Counted from the stretch's first letter, positions 50,047 to 59,884 are shown. The stretch: DNA of 64,000 nucleotides from CAMEGH01 sp052103595 (GCA_052103595.1 JBQEKC010000001.1:575427-639426); one strand, 5' to 3'. Notes: generated from the letters alone by a model not told the origin. Program-made: numbers and translations.

Positions 50047-52209
50047 CTACTGACGTGCTTGGCGTACAGTTTTTACCTTCATTACAAACTCGTTCTTTTC
50101 CGTCACGTCAACCATCACCTGGTCACCTTCATGAATCGACCCACTGATTATCTTCTTAGCGAGTTCGTCGAGTATGCGTTTTTGGATAACACGCCTTAAC
50201 GGACGAGCTCCATAAACTGGATCGTAGCCAAACTTGGCAAGCGTATTTTTTGCAGCACCACTGAACGAGAGATCGATTTCCTTCGCCGCTTTAATATGCG
50301 AGAGTACCTGCGCTAGTTGCGTTTCAACAATATGCTGCATGTCGGCTTCTTTAATGCGATCGAATATAACAATATCGTCGATCCGATTCAAAAGTTCTGG
50401 ACGGAAATGATGGCTCAGTTCGCTATGTAACGCAGCTTCAAGCCCTGGGAAATTATTTCCGTCCCAGTCTTGAATGAAATGCGATCCAATATTGCTCGTC
50501 ATAATAATAACCGTATTAGAAAAGCTTACCGTACGACCCTGTCCATCCGTGAGGCGTCCATCATCGAGCACCTGGAGTAGTACGTTAAATACGTCTTGAT
50601 GAGCTTTTTCAATCTCGTCAAGCAGCACAATGCTATATGGACGACGACGCACCGCTTCCGTCAGCTGTCCGCCCTGCTCATACCCAACATAACCTGGAGG
50701 CGAACCAATTAGGCGAGATACCGCGTGCTGTTCCATATATTCGCTCATGTCTATGCGCGTCATCGCGTGTTCGTCATCAAAAAGCGATACCGCCAAGCTT
50801 TTAGCAAGCTCTGTCTTGCCTACGCCAGTTGGACCAAGAAACAAAAACGACCCGATTGGACGATTTTCATCGCTAATACCTGCCCGCGAGCGACGAATCG
50901 CATTTGCCACCGCGTCCACGGCACGATTTTGTCCAATCACACGAGTATGTAACTGCTGTTCCAAGTGAGACAGTTTTTGCGTTTCGCTTTCCTTCAAACG
51001 ATCCACTGGAATACCCGTCCAGCGTGAAACAACTGCAGCTATATCATCGGAAGTAACCTCATCACGTAGCAAGCGCTTGCCTTCGGGAATTTCGTTCATC
51101 TTCTGACGATACGCTACAATCGCCTTTTTGATCTCTGGTATCTCCCCATAACGCAACCGACTCGCCGTTGCAAGGTCGTTTTCGTTTTCGGCGCGGTCAA
51201 GTCGGATTTTAGCAGTTTCGAGTTTTTCACTTTCATTATTCAGCTTATCGATCAAGTTTTTCTCGGTCTGCCAAGCACTCTCAAGCGTTTGTGCTTTTTT
51301 CTGTAGCCGTTCGATATCTTTTTCGATTTCTACCTTCCGGGCTTTTGCGCTTTCACTCTTATCCTTTTTCAGTGCAGTTTGCTCTACCTGAAGAAGCATA
51401 ATGCGGCGACTCAAACGGTCCAACTCAATCGGCTTTGAGTCAAGCTGCATTTTCAAACCAGATGTCGCTTCATCAATAAGGTCAACAGCCTTATCGGGCA
51501 AAAAACGCTCAGTGATATACCTGTCACTTAGGCGAGCAGCCGCGATAATCGCTTCATCAAGAATCTTCACTCCATGATGTACCTCATATTTCTCTTGCAG
51601 GCCCCGCAGAATTGCCACAGTATCTTCCATACTAGGCTCACCAATGTACACCGGCTGAAGCCTACGCTCAAGGGCTGCGTCTTTTTCGATATACTGACGA
51701 TATTCGTTCAACGTCGTGGCGCCGATCAAATGGAGCTTACCACGCGCCATCATTGGTTTTAACATATTTGCGGCATCCACCGCACCGTCAGCCTTGCCAG
51801 CTCCCACTATTGTATGGATTTCATCAATAAATAAAATTATTTCGCCCGAAGCCTCTTCAATTTCTTTCAATACAGATTGCAGACGCTCTTCAAATTGCCC
51901 ACGAAATCCCGCTCCAGCAAGCAGACTGCTGATCTCAAGTCCAATCAGGCGTTTATTTTGCAAACTTTGCGGCACATCGCCTTTTACGATGCGCTGCGCC
52001 AGCCCCTCGACAATTGCTGTCTTACCGACACCCGGCTCACCGATCAGCACTGGGTTATTTTTACTTCGTCGGCTCAACACCTGCATGCAGCGTCGTATCT
52101 CTTCGTCACGTCCGATAACTGGATCGAGCTTACTTTCTCGCGCAAGCTGCGTAAAGTCTTGCCCGAATTTGTTAAGTGGTTTCTGTTGCGTCTCTTGTTG
52201 TGGATTCAT
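50047..52209 (-). CDS. clpB: ClpB-type disaggregase lacking the N-domain (copy 1)
   Basis: This 720-residue AAA+ protein begins almost directly at the first ATPase domain (LDPVIGRDEEIRRCMQVLSR, Walker A GEPGVGKTA), continues through the coiled-coil middle domain (about 300-420), and has the second ATPase domain (LGPTGVGKTELAK, VLLDEIEKAH, SPPGYVGYEQGG). The substrate-binding Clp-N repeats of about 145 residues are absent. ATG 52209 follows AAGGAG. A CIRCE operator (52267-52293) sits over the promoter, so HrcA control is expected. A close paralogue lies at 57731-59884. Confidence 0.95.
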   Translation of the reverse strand: MNPQQETQQKPLNKFGQDFTQLARESKLDPVIGRDEEIRRCMQVLSRRSKNNPVLIGEPGVGKTAIVEGLAQRIVKGDVPQSLQNKRLIGLEISSLLAGAGFRGQFEERLQSVLKEIEEASGEIILFIDEIHTIVGAGKADGAVDAANMLKPMMARGKLHLIGATTLNEYRQYIEKDAALERRLQPVYIGEPSMEDTVAILRGLQEKYEVHHGVKILDEAIIAAARLSDRYITERFLPDKAVDLIDEATSGLKMQLDSKPIELDRLSRRIMLLQVEQTALKKDKSESAKARKVEIEKDIERLQKKAQTLESAWQTEKNLIDKLNNESEKLETAKIRLDRAENENDLATASRLRYGEIPEIKKAIVAYRQKMNEIPEGKRLLRDEVTSDDIAAVVSRWTGIPVDRLKESETQKLSHLEQQLHTRVIGQNRAVDAVANAIRRSRAGISDENRPIGSFLFLGPTGVGKTELAKSLAVSLFDDEHAMTRIDMSEYMEQHAVSRLIGSPPGYVGYEQGGQLTEAVRRRPYSIVLLDEIEKAHQDVFNVLLQVLDDGRLTDGQGRTVSFSNTVIIMTSNIGSHFIQDWDGNNFPGLEAALHSELSHHFRPELLNRIDDIVIFDRIKEADMQHIVETQLAQVLSHIKAAKEIDLSFSGAAKNTLAKFGYDPVYGARPLRRVIQKRILDELAKKIISGSIHEGDQVMVDVTEKNEFVMKVKTVRQARQ

Positions 52210-52266
52210 AGACACTCCTTCCTGCCGTAACATCCTAAGTTGTTCGTCACTTTTTAGTGTAGCAAA

Positions 52267-52293
52267 TTGGCACTCTATAAGCAAGAGTGCCAA
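52267..52293. promoter_or_regulatory. CIRCE operator of the first clpB
   Basis: TTGGCACTC-N9-GAGTGCCAA is the HrcA-binding inverted repeat with one paired change from the TTAGCACTC consensus. It is immediately upstream of the TACACT -10 (52256-52261), where a repressor would block RNA polymerase. Confidence 0.95.
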
Positions 52294-52367
52294 TTAATAT
52301 CTATTATCACCTTTACTAACCTTCTTAAGCCGTAGCATATTAGATATAAATGCACTACGATAAGAGC

Positions 52368-52588
52368 ATGAAATCATTCTCAGCTGGTACCGTTCGCACT
52401 ACGCTTCTGGCAGATTTTCGCGAACAGCTCACCGCTCAGAATGATATAGGCACGGTGTGGGAGAGCCTGACGCCGCTTGCTCGTAACGAGTGGCTTTGCT
52501 GGCTAAAACATCACCCAAAAAACCAGAAACGCGCGCCGAACATGTCACACAAGCAATCGAAGAGTTGCACGAAGGTAAGCGCCGGTAG
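52368..52588 (+). pseudogene. YdeI/OmdA-domain gene with a frameshift
   Basis: From ATG 52368 (TACGAT lies six bases before it) the frame reads FREQLTAQND and LTPLARNEWLCWLK, then loses similarity. Shifting by one base at CTAAAAC (near 52500) gives TSPKKPETRAEHVTQAIEEL and HEGKRR before a stop at 52586-52588, the normal end of an OmdA/YdeI C-terminal domain. So one base is missing or extra in a short A run. It may be a real pseudogene or an assembly error. Confidence 0.65.
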
Positions 52589-52684
52589 AGGTTCTTCTGC
52601 CACTTTATCATACTTCTTGATGCTATTTATTTCGTGTTGTGCAAGAGAATGAGCTGAAGTTTCCGTCTACTATATAATAGCCTT

Positions 52685-52927
52685 ATGGCTTTTAATCATT
52701 ATGCTAAAATCAAGCGCATTCTTGCCGATCAACCAGATGGCTGGTATATTCGGCGGATTGACGAGCCAACCAGTGCCAAAAATTTTCGCGGCGAAACCGT
52801 GGAATATGACCATTATTATCGGATTTATTCAGTGGGCGATGAGCCGATTAAATATTGTAAGTTCCAGAAGATTGATAAGCTGGCACAAGGGCTAGGTCGG
52901 CCCGTAGAAGACTTACCGATTCTATAG
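52685..52927 (+). CDS. small soluble protein, 80 aa
   Basis: TATAAT (52673-52678) ends six bases before ATG 52685, a clean leaderless start. The protein is basic and aromatic (YDHYYRIYSVGDEPIKYCKF) and seems to be a compact alpha/beta domain. No family is recognised. Confidence 0.65.
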   Translation: MAFNHYAKIKRILADQPDGWYIRRIDEPTSAKNFRGETVEYDHYYRIYSVGDEPIKYCKFQKIDKLAQGLGRPVEDLPIL

Positions 52928-52992
52928 ACTAACCTCCCTCTTTTATCACCTCTCTCAACCACTACGAACCGCCTTTTTCTTCCGCACCAATT

Positions 52993-54027
52993 CTACCAGC
53001 TAATATGCCCAAGTTCTCGCCGGAAAATCCGCCTCGTTTCTTCCGATCCTTCGACGAGCATGTAGTCATCAAGCTGCTCCGGTATATGATACTGAATGTT
53101 CATTTCGCTAATATAAGCATTTTCTTTTAGATACGTGCGCAATTCATCATTAAGGAAATGGTTTTTTGGATACTCAAACGAATCGCCGCTAACAATAAGT
53201 GCAATCGAAGTTCCTCTTGTCATATCCGCCTCACGCTTTGCGTACATGGCCGTTACCAATACTACTGTCTGGTGCAACTCTTTGGCGGTATGTTTATTGG
53301 CAGTAATTGTATCTTGCGCTTGGCGAGACAACTGTCGGTATAGCGCATCACCGACTTGCTTTCGCTCCGTCTCGCTGTGGAATTCATAATCATATTCTGC
53401 GTCAAGTAAGATGTCGATGTATAATTTCAAATCATCTATCGAAACGATCGCATCTTTGTCGTTAAAAAACTGAAACGTCCCAACCAGCTGCTGCACCGAG
53501 TAGAGTGCAGCCGAATCGTGATTGAGCGAGGCGGTTTCAGCAAGCTGCAAGACATCGCGCGCAATAGGTACTGATCTGTAATCGTACGCCATTTCCTTAA
53601 ATTTTGCGTGGTCACTTATGACATCATTCACTGCTTCATCTGACTTCATCAAAAACACAGAATCGTATCCAGATTCTCTAGAGAACGTCGCAATTTCATG
53701 CTCTTTTCCAGAGGGTTGATGTATGGAGGCTTCTTGGTCAGACGTTGAATTCTCGAGCGCTACGGACTTTTTCGCGGGCAAAAATGTCAGCACTACGCCT
53801 TCTGGTGCGTAAGCAGCAACCGATTCTCGCACGCTAACAAGCCCTTCAATATAATCTTCGACATACAGATAGTACACCGTTTCATCGCTCGCAATCTTCC
53901 ACAAAAAAGAATCAGGCGTAATACAAATATATTGCACCAGCTTAAGTGTTGGAGGCAAATCAATAAATTGTTCAAGTGCACCGTCGAGCAAGCGCCAATT
54001 TTCGGTATAGTGGTAATCGCGAAGCAT
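52993..54027 (-). CDS. unknown 344-aa cytosolic protein
   Basis: No family is recognised. The protein is acidic with mixed helices and strands; residues about 100-130 are a low-complexity Ser/Glu-rich linker between two folded parts. It starts four bases after the NUDIX gene stop, so it is the third gene of the glycosylase-NUDIX operon. That context hints at nucleotide or DNA damage metabolism but does not prove it. Confidence 0.65.
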   Translation of the reverse strand: MLRDYHYTENWRLLDGALEQFIDLPPTLKLVQYICITPDSFLWKIASDETVYYLYVEDYIEGLVSVRESVAAYAPEGVVLTFLPAKKSVALENSTSDQEASIHQPSGKEHEIATFSRESGYDSVFLMKSDEAVNDVISDHAKFKEMAYDYRSVPIARDVLQLAETASLNHDSAALYSVQQLVGTFQFFNDKDAIVSIDDLKLYIDILLDAEYDYEFHSETERKQVGDALYRQLSRQAQDTITANKHTAKELHQTVVLVTAMYAKREADMTRGTSIALIVSGDSFEYPKNHFLNDELRTYLKENAYISEMNIQYHIPEQLDDYMLVEGSEETRRIFRRELGHISW

Positions 54028-54031
54028 GGTT

Positions 54032-54448
54032 TTATTTTACCGCACCACACACAACGTTCGCCACCATGTGCATATAGGCATCTTTGGCATTTGTGGCTTT
54101 TTCGATAAACGCAGTGCGTGGCATCCATTCGTAGGATGAATGTTCCCAGCTTAGCGTGACTGGAGGTCGTTCAGCAACGGCAGCCACATAGAGTGCGTAG
54201 TATGTCCCCGACGTCGAATAATCCGTCCCAGCGTATATTTCTTTTACATTATTTACATTCATTTTGACACCGATCTCTTCTTCCACCTCGCGAAGCATCG
54301 TTTCCTGTGTTGATTCGCCAACCTCCAGCGTACCACCAGGTAAATCAGGGTCGTTGCCAAAAGCTGGATGATGATCACGATACAGCAAGAGGTAGTTTTC
54401 ATCCGCATCAATCAACACAAGTTTTGCAACCTTCTTATTTTGAAACAT
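54032..54448 (-). CDS. NUDIX hydrolase
   Basis: The Nudix box is complete: GGTLEVGESTQETMLREVEE then EIGV, matching Gx5Ex7REUxEExGU. Substrates in this superfamily include oxidised nucleotides, ADP-ribose and dinucleotides. ATG 54448 follows GGGGA by six bases and overlaps the end of the glycosylase gene by 14 bases. Coupling to a DNA glycosylase suggests nucleotide-pool cleaning. Confidence 0.92.
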   Translation of the reverse strand: MFQNKKVAKLVLIDADENYLLLYRDHHPAFGNDPDLPGGTLEVGESTQETMLREVEEEIGVKMNVNNVKEIYAGTDYSTSGTYYALYVAAVAERPPVTLSWEHSSYEWMPRTAFIEKATNAKDAYMHMVANVVCGAVK

Positions 54449-55004
54449 ACCGATTCCCCGTCTCATAAAATCGCCGCAATTCATGCACAGCCTTCGAAAT
54501 ACCAATTCGCGGGCCAACAGTTACTTCTTCGCTTGGAAGAGGTGGCTTTTTCACCAGCCGAATGGGCGAGTCTACCAAATAATGTCCGCTCATTGAACGA
54601 TCAATCCCCAACGCTTGGCAGATCTTACCGGGGCCGTTCGTAACATTTATACCCGTCATGTTGCGGCGTGCTTCGATAAGCTCTTTTCCTTCCACCGGTT
54701 CTACTGCGCGAATTAATACGCCAGACCCAACTCCGTCCGGGCCACACACCACATTGCAGCAGTGGTGCATGCCGTAAGTAAAATACACATACATATGCCC
54801 TGCACTTTTAAACATGGCGTCGTTACGTTTTGTACGGCCGTTAAACGTGTGGCTCGCTTCGTCGGTTTGATCGTATGCTTCGGTTTCGACAATACGTACA
54901 CGAATTGTTTGCCCATCAATCTCACGAAGAAGTTCACACCCCAGTAGTCGCTGCGCTGCTTCTTCGGCAGATATATTCAACCAGGCAAATGACTCATCTT
55001 TCAT
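54435..55004 (-). CDS. 3-methyladenine DNA glycosylase (AAG/MPG family)
   Basis: This family excises alkylated or deaminated purines without an Fe-S cluster. VRIVETEAYDQTDEASH supplies the catalytic glutamate, followed by GHMYVYFTYGMHHCCNVV (active-site tyrosine and histidine), GVLIRAVEP and NGPGKICQALGI. At 189 residues it is the normal bacterial size. GATAAT (55011-55016) lies six bases before ATG 55004. It heads an operon with the NUDIX and 344-aa genes. Confidence 0.94.
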   Translation of the reverse strand: MKDESFAWLNISAEEAAQRLLGCELLREIDGQTIRVRIVETEAYDQTDEASHTFNGRTKRNDAMFKSAGHMYVYFTYGMHHCCNVVCGPDGVGSGVLIRAVEPVEGKELIEARRNMTGINVTNGPGKICQALGIDRSMSGHYLVDSPIRLVKKPPLPSEEVTVGPRIGISKAVHELRRFYETGNRYVSK

Positions 55005-55078
55005 AACTCTATTATCTCATGGATTTTTTAAGGTAAAAAGGATATACTAAAAGTACCATTTAACACAAGGGGGATGCC

Positions 55079-55303
55079 ATGAAAGTCATCAATACCATCG
55101 CGTTATTACTTATAATCATTGGAGGAGTGAATTGGGGCTTAGTTGGTCTCTTCGATTTTAATCTTGTGGATGCGCTGTTTGGTGAAGGTTCGGCGCTCGC
55201 TCGCATCGTGTATAGCGTTGTCGGTATCGCTGCAGTATACGAGCTGATTGTCTGGATCACCGGCCTCTCAACCAAAGAAGAAGTTGTTGCGGTAGAGGAA
55301 TAA
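55079..55303 (+). CDS. DUF378 two-helix membrane protein
   Basis: The signature LLIIIGGVNWGLVGLFDFNL and a second helix VYSVVGIAAVYELIVWI identify DUF378, a family of unknown function. It has 74 residues with an acidic tail. TATACT (55043-55048) and AAGGGGG precede ATG 55079. Confidence 0.9.
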   Translation: MKVINTIALLLIIIGGVNWGLVGLFDFNLVDALFGEGSALARIVYSVVGIAAVYELIVWITGLSTKEEVVAVEE

Positions 55304-55369
55304 CCAAAACGTTACGGGCGCTCGGGAGCCTGCATAATTGCATCGCTCCTTGGCGTCCACCATTTTATT

Positions 55370-55906
55370 ATGAGATCATTCATCCACCAGTTCGACACCA
55401 CTATCACTAGCTTCATCATCAGCTGGCCTGCATGGCTACAGCCGTTTTTTATTGCCGTCACAACACTTGGTAGCCCCATGGTAACACTGCCGATTGGGTT
55501 TGTTGTAGCAATGGCTGGCTATTATCAAAAAAATACCCGTCTTATTTTAAGTGGTATTGTCGTCTGGGCGACACTGGGCGTTGGTTCGCTTATAAAAATT
55601 GTGATCGCACGTGACCGCCCCGCTACAGAATACGCAGCCAGCCTCTCCCTCGATACGATGAGCTTTCCTAGTGGACATAGTAGCGGATCGGCGATTGCGT
55701 ACGGCCTACTTGCCTACTTGGCGTGGCAGTATCTTCCACAACCGTGGGCAACTATTGCAGTGATCTTTTTTACGGTACTTATTATTGCAATTGGCGTATC
55801 ACGCATTTATCTTGGCGCACATTTCCCGAGCGACGTTGTCGCCGGTTGGCTCCTTGGGCTCGTGGCACTCCTTATTATTATCTTTTTAATTAAGCCGCTA
55901 TCATGA
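55370..55906 (+). CDS. PAP2-family membrane phosphatase
   Basis: The three acid-phosphatase motifs are intact: KIVIARDRP, SFPSGHSSG and SRIYLGAHFPSDVVAG. Six helices fit 178 residues. Such enzymes dephosphorylate phosphatidate, phosphatidylglycerol phosphate or undecaprenyl diphosphate. No ribosome site is seen before ATG 55370. It overlaps the lipid-kinase gene by four bases, so the pair would interconvert a lipid and its phosphate. Confidence 0.92.
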   Translation: MRSFIHQFDTTITSFIISWPAWLQPFFIAVTTLGSPMVTLPIGFVVAMAGYYQKNTRLILSGIVVWATLGVGSLIKIVIARDRPATEYAASLSLDTMSFPSGHSSGSAIAYGLLAYLAWQYLPQPWATIAVIFFTVLIIAIGVSRIYLGAHFPSDVVAGWLLGLVALLIIIFLIKPLS

Positions 55907-56748
55907 AGGTAGTATTTGTTTATAATGCGCAGTCTGGCTCGGCGCTTTCGCAGCAAGAGTTGGACGAGACATGCAAGACAGCTGGCGTTGAAGTAACCGC
56001 TTTTGTACCAATCGGTGATTCGCTTCAGGAAGATTTGCAACCGCACATCGAAAACGGTGAAATGATTGCCGTGTACGGTGGCGATGGCACGGTTGGTTCG
56101 GTAGCTGGCATGATAGCAAACACCAATGCCGTGCTTGTTCCGCTCCCTGGCGGCACACTAAATCACTTCACGAAAGATGTCGATGTTTCGCAAACTCTTA
56201 CGGAAGCACTGAAACGCCTTCATACGCTTTCACCGCGCACTATTGACTGCGCAAAGGTGAACAATATTTGGTTTGTAAATAATGCCAGTATTGGGCTCTA
56301 TCCGTTTGCGTTGCAACAACGAGATGCCATCGAAGAAAAACTTGGTAAATGGCCTGCAGCGGTCGTGTCATCGTGGCGAGCGTTTTTACGATTCAAGACT
56401 TACCGCGTTACAATCGATGGCAAAACCTTCCGTACGCCGTTTGTGTTTGTTGGGAATAATCGTTATGCATTATCTGGGCTCGAAATAAAACGAACCGATA
56501 TAACAAAAGGGGAATTAAGCGTATATATTGCAAAAACGGCGTCGCGCTGGCGATTATTGAAAGTGGCATTTCTTACCCTACTGCAAAACAAACGTCACTC
56601 AACAGAACTTGCGATTCACCACCCCACGTCGCTGCGCGTTGTCATGAAAAAGAAGCAGCCAGCCGTGTCGCACGACGGAGAACTTTCCCATACCACCTCG
56701 CCCGTTGTGTTTGAAATACAACCTGGCGCGTTAACCATTCTTGGTTAA
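55903..56748 (+). CDS. diacylglycerol/lipid kinase (DagK/YegS type)
   Basis: The N-terminal VYNAQSGSALS, the ATP site AVYGGDGTVGSVAGM and PLPGGTLNHFTKD, and the C-terminal SHDGE are features of the diacylglycerol-kinase catalytic fold. It recycles diacylglycerol to phosphatidate, which is formed when phosphoglycerol is taken from phosphatidylglycerol by enzymes such as the LTA-synthase-like protein at 23481. It is coupled to PAP2 by ATGA and overlaps the convergent phosphatase gene by four bases. Confidence 0.9.
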   Translation: MKVVFVYNAQSGSALSQQELDETCKTAGVEVTAFVPIGDSLQEDLQPHIENGEMIAVYGGDGTVGSVAGMIANTNAVLVPLPGGTLNHFTKDVDVSQTLTEALKRLHTLSPRTIDCAKVNNIWFVNNASIGLYPFALQQRDAIEEKLGKWPAAVVSSWRAFLRFKTYRVTIDGKTFRTPFVFVGNNRYALSGLEIKRTDITKGELSVYIAKTASRWRLLKVAFLTLLQNKRHSTELAIHHPTSLRVVMKKKQPAVSHDGELSHTTSPVVFEIQPGALTILG

Positions 56749-57746
56749 GTTATTTTAGTATCGGGTGGCGCAATACGTATAATCGATGCGTCATCTTCCC
56801 GCAACCGCTCAAACTGCCATGCAATTTGCCGCGTGGCGAGCGCTGCATTTACCGCATGTGCGCCGACAATGACTGGCGCCGTTAAATGGCGATCAATATA
56901 TGGCTTCACAATCTCCTCCCATAGCGCCCAATCAAATTGTTTGATTGAAAACATAGCAGGGTTGTCTAATTCTGGGCTACACACATCATTCTCGCGCAGC
57001 TGTCGTTCTTTGAGCACACGTGCCGCCTCTGTTGAAAGCTGTTCGCGTAGCTTTTCTTCAAGATGTGGGATATGGCGCTCTGCCGTTGCCAAGCGTAAAT
57101 AATCAGCATGAGCGGCCTGAAAATGATACTCTTGCAATTCTGTACCCAGCTTCCAGTTCCCAAGCACACCGTCCGATAGGATGTATACCTGGTCGTAAAC
57201 TGGGCTTATTGCCTTTGTCGTAACAAGATCGTCAACCTCGCTACGAATACCATGCTCTTGTCTTCCAAGGCTATTGAGCGGATTAATAGAATTCGTTTGT
57301 TGCTCACCTGGCATCTCTAGTGTCTCGTTGTGCGAGTGATACACTGCAATACCAGTATCACCGGCGTTGGCTATTTCGAGCGTGTTGTGCTTCATACGAA
57401 CAAAGCCACCAACACATATTCCCGCCTCGGGATTAGTAACAACGGCGTGGCGCGCTGACTCCATCGCCTCGCCAACAGACACTCCGTCGCCCCTACGTTT
57501 GATGATATATCGCACAGCACGCGCCGCCGTAATAGCTGCAAGTGCTGGCGATCCTATGTCGGTAGCCCCTCCAGCCCCGTCAAAAACTCCAGCCACGTTG
57601 TGCTCGGGAAGAACGAAAAGCGCGTCTTGCCCTGCCAAGAAAATATCTTCATCAATCTGTTCGGCCTCGCCATTATGCGCACAGCCAAGCAAGCTAAACG
57701 GATGTCCGTTTGCTAACGTTCCTTCGTGGGTTATTTCTTTTGGCAT
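56745..57746 (-). CDS. PP2C (PPM)-type Ser/Thr protein phosphatase
   Basis: The metal-binding motifs of PPM phosphatases are visible: EQIDEDIFL, GVFDGAGGATD, EIANAGDTGIAVY, YILSDGV and the terminal DDASIIRI. The 333 residues include an insertion of about 90 residues before the last motif. The start overlaps the second clpB gene by 16 bases, so phosphatase production is linked to the heat-shock response. No Ser/Thr kinase gene is in this window. Confidence 0.9.
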   Translation of the reverse strand: MPKEITHEGTLANGHPFSLLGCAHNGEAEQIDEDIFLAGQDALFVLPEHNVAGVFDGAGGATDIGSPALAAITAARAVRYIIKRRGDGVSVGEAMESARHAVVTNPEAGICVGGFVRMKHNTLEIANAGDTGIAVYHSHNETLEMPGEQQTNSINPLNSLGRQEHGIRSEVDDLVTTKAISPVYDQVYILSDGVLGNWKLGTELQEYHFQAAHADYLRLATAERHIPHLEEKLREQLSTEAARVLKERQLRENDVCSPELDNPAMFSIKQFDWALWEEIVKPYIDRHLTAPVIVGAHAVNAALATRQIAWQFERLREDDASIIRIAPPDTKIT

Positions 57747-59884
57747 ACTACTTTATTTTTTATTGCAAAATCTTCACCCGCATAATCAATAGTAACTTTC
57801 GAGTTTTCTGACACACTACCATCAATGATTTGTCGAGCAAGCTTGTTGAGAATGCGCTTCTGTATAACGCGTTTCAGTGGTCTTGCACCGAATGCCTCGT
57901 CATATCCTTCTTTAGCTAGCGCCTCTTCGGCATTTGAGGTGAAAACAATTTTAATGCCTTTGGATTTTTCAATCTCTGCAAGCATATTCTTCAGCTGCAC
58001 CTCAACGATATGTTTCATATCCTCTTCTTTAATGCGGTCAAAAATTACAATGTCATCGATGCGGTTTATAAATTCAGGACGGAAATTATGGCTCAATTCT
58101 TGCTGCAGACGGCTCTCGAGACCGCTGAAGTCTTTACCATCCCATTCCTGAATGTACTGCGAGCCGATATTGCTCGTCATAATGATGACCGTGTTTGAGA
58201 AATTGACAGTTCGACCCTGGCCGTCGGTCAGGCGACCATCGTCGAGCACCTGAAGAAGCACATTAAACACGTCTTGATGCGCTTTTTCAATTTCATCAAA
58301 CAGCACAATACTATACGGCCTGCGTCGAACCGCTTCGGTCAATTGACCGCCCTGGTCGTAGCCAACATAGCCCGGAGGAGAGCCAATCAGCCGCGAAACG
58401 GCGTGCTTCTCCATATATTCGCTCATGTCGATCCTAGTAATTGCCCGCTCGTCATCAAAAAGCGACGCCGCCAGGCTCCTTGCAAGTTCGGTCTTACCTA
58501 CACCAGTCGGACCAAGAAACAAGAATGAGCCAATCGGGCGACGCTGGTCACCAATACCAGCCCGAGACCGCCTAATCGCATCCGCTACGGCGTCGACCGC
58601 TCTGTTTTGCCCAACGACGCGTTCATGAAGATCATCCTCAAGGTGGCTTAGTTTCTTGGTTTCACTTTCCTTGAGACGATCAACTGGTATGCCGGTCCAG
58701 CGCGATACGACGGAGGTTATATCTTCGGCACCAACTTCGTCTCGAAGCAGCCGCTGGTCGGCTGGTATCATGTTAATCTGGCGGCGGTATTCCTGAATAT
58801 TCTGCTCAATTTCTGGGATTTCGCCATATTTAATACGACTAGCAGTACCAAGGTTGCTCTCATTTTCAGCAAGCTCCAACCTCGTCTTGGCAGCCTCAAG
58901 TTTTTCATTCTCATCATTAAGCTTTTCGATGAGGTCTTTTTCTTTTTGCCACGCAGTCTCGAGCTTGCTTGCCTGTCCAGTGAGCGCTGTAATCTCTTTC
59001 TCGATTTCTGCTTTTCTGGTTTTTGCAGTCTCGCTCTTATCCTTTTTGAGAGCGGTTTGTTCGATTTGCAATTGCATAATTCGCCGGTTAAGCCGATCAA
59101 GCTCGATTGGCTTCGAATCGAGCTGCATCTTTAGAGCTGAAGTGGCTTCATCAATCAAGTCAACTGCTTTGTCTGGCAAAAATCGCTCCGTAATGTACCG
59201 GTCGCTCAGACGCGCCGCTGCTATAATGGCATCATCAAGAATTTTTACACCATGATGCACCTCATATTTTTCCTGTAGTCCACGTAGTATTGCGACCGTA
59301 TCATCAAAATCAGGCTCATCAACATAGACTGGCTGCAGTCGTCGTTCAAGCGCGGTGTCCTTCTCGATATACTGCCTATATTCGTTTAGCGTGGTGGCAC
59401 CAATCAGGTGCAACTTGCCGCGCGCCATCATAGGCTTTAGCATATTAGCGGCATCGATGGCACCTTCGGCCTTACCGGCGCCAACAATAGTATGAATCTC
59501 GTCTATGAATAGAATAATTTCACCGCTCGCATCTTCAACTTCTTTCAGTACAGATTGTAGTCGCTCTTCAAACTGCCCCCGAAAACCAGCACCCGCTAGA
59601 ATACTACTTATTTCGAGGCCAATAAGCCGCTTATTCTTCAAACTTTGTGGTACGTCGCCTTTAATTATGCGCTGTGCAAGACCCTCGACGATAGCCGTCT
59701 TGCCAACACCCGGCTCACCTATTAGTACGGGGTTGTTTTTACTCCGGCGAGACAACACCTGCATGCATCGACGAATTTCTTCGTCGCGACCGATAACTGG
59801 ATCTAATTTGCCTTCGCGCGCGAGCGCCGTAAAATCTTGTCCAAATTGTTCAAGTGGTTTCTTGCTACTATTATCTGATTGCAT
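57731..59884 (-). CDS. clpB: ClpB-type disaggregase lacking the N-domain (copy 2)
   Basis: This 717-residue paralogue of the protein at 50047 has the same order: short tail, first AAA+ domain (GEPGVGKTA, LFIDEIHTIVGAG), coiled-coil middle domain, second AAA+ domain (LGPTGVGKTELAR, VLFDEIEKAH) and no Clp-N repeats. Most aligned positions are identical to copy 1; the middle domain and C-terminus differ most. AAGGAGG precedes ATG 59884, TATAAT lies at 59904-59909, and a perfect CIRCE follows. The two could form mixed hexamers. Confidence 0.95.
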   Translation of the reverse strand: MQSDNSSKKPLEQFGQDFTALAREGKLDPVIGRDEEIRRCMQVLSRRSKNNPVLIGEPGVGKTAIVEGLAQRIIKGDVPQSLKNKRLIGLEISSILAGAGFRGQFEERLQSVLKEVEDASGEIILFIDEIHTIVGAGKAEGAIDAANMLKPMMARGKLHLIGATTLNEYRQYIEKDTALERRLQPVYVDEPDFDDTVAILRGLQEKYEVHHGVKILDDAIIAAARLSDRYITERFLPDKAVDLIDEATSALKMQLDSKPIELDRLNRRIMQLQIEQTALKKDKSETAKTRKAEIEKEITALTGQASKLETAWQKEKDLIEKLNDENEKLEAAKTRLELAENESNLGTASRIKYGEIPEIEQNIQEYRRQINMIPADQRLLRDEVGAEDITSVVSRWTGIPVDRLKESETKKLSHLEDDLHERVVGQNRAVDAVADAIRRSRAGIGDQRRPIGSFLFLGPTGVGKTELARSLAASLFDDERAITRIDMSEYMEKHAVSRLIGSPPGYVGYDQGGQLTEAVRRRPYSIVLFDEIEKAHQDVFNVLLQVLDDGRLTDGQGRTVNFSNTVIIMTSNIGSQYIQEWDGKDFSGLESRLQQELSHNFRPEFINRIDDIVIFDRIKEEDMKHIVEVQLKNMLAEIEKSKGIKIVFTSNAEEALAKEGYDEAFGARPLKRVIQKRILNKLARQIIDGSVSENSKVTIDYAGEDFAIKNKVVCQKK

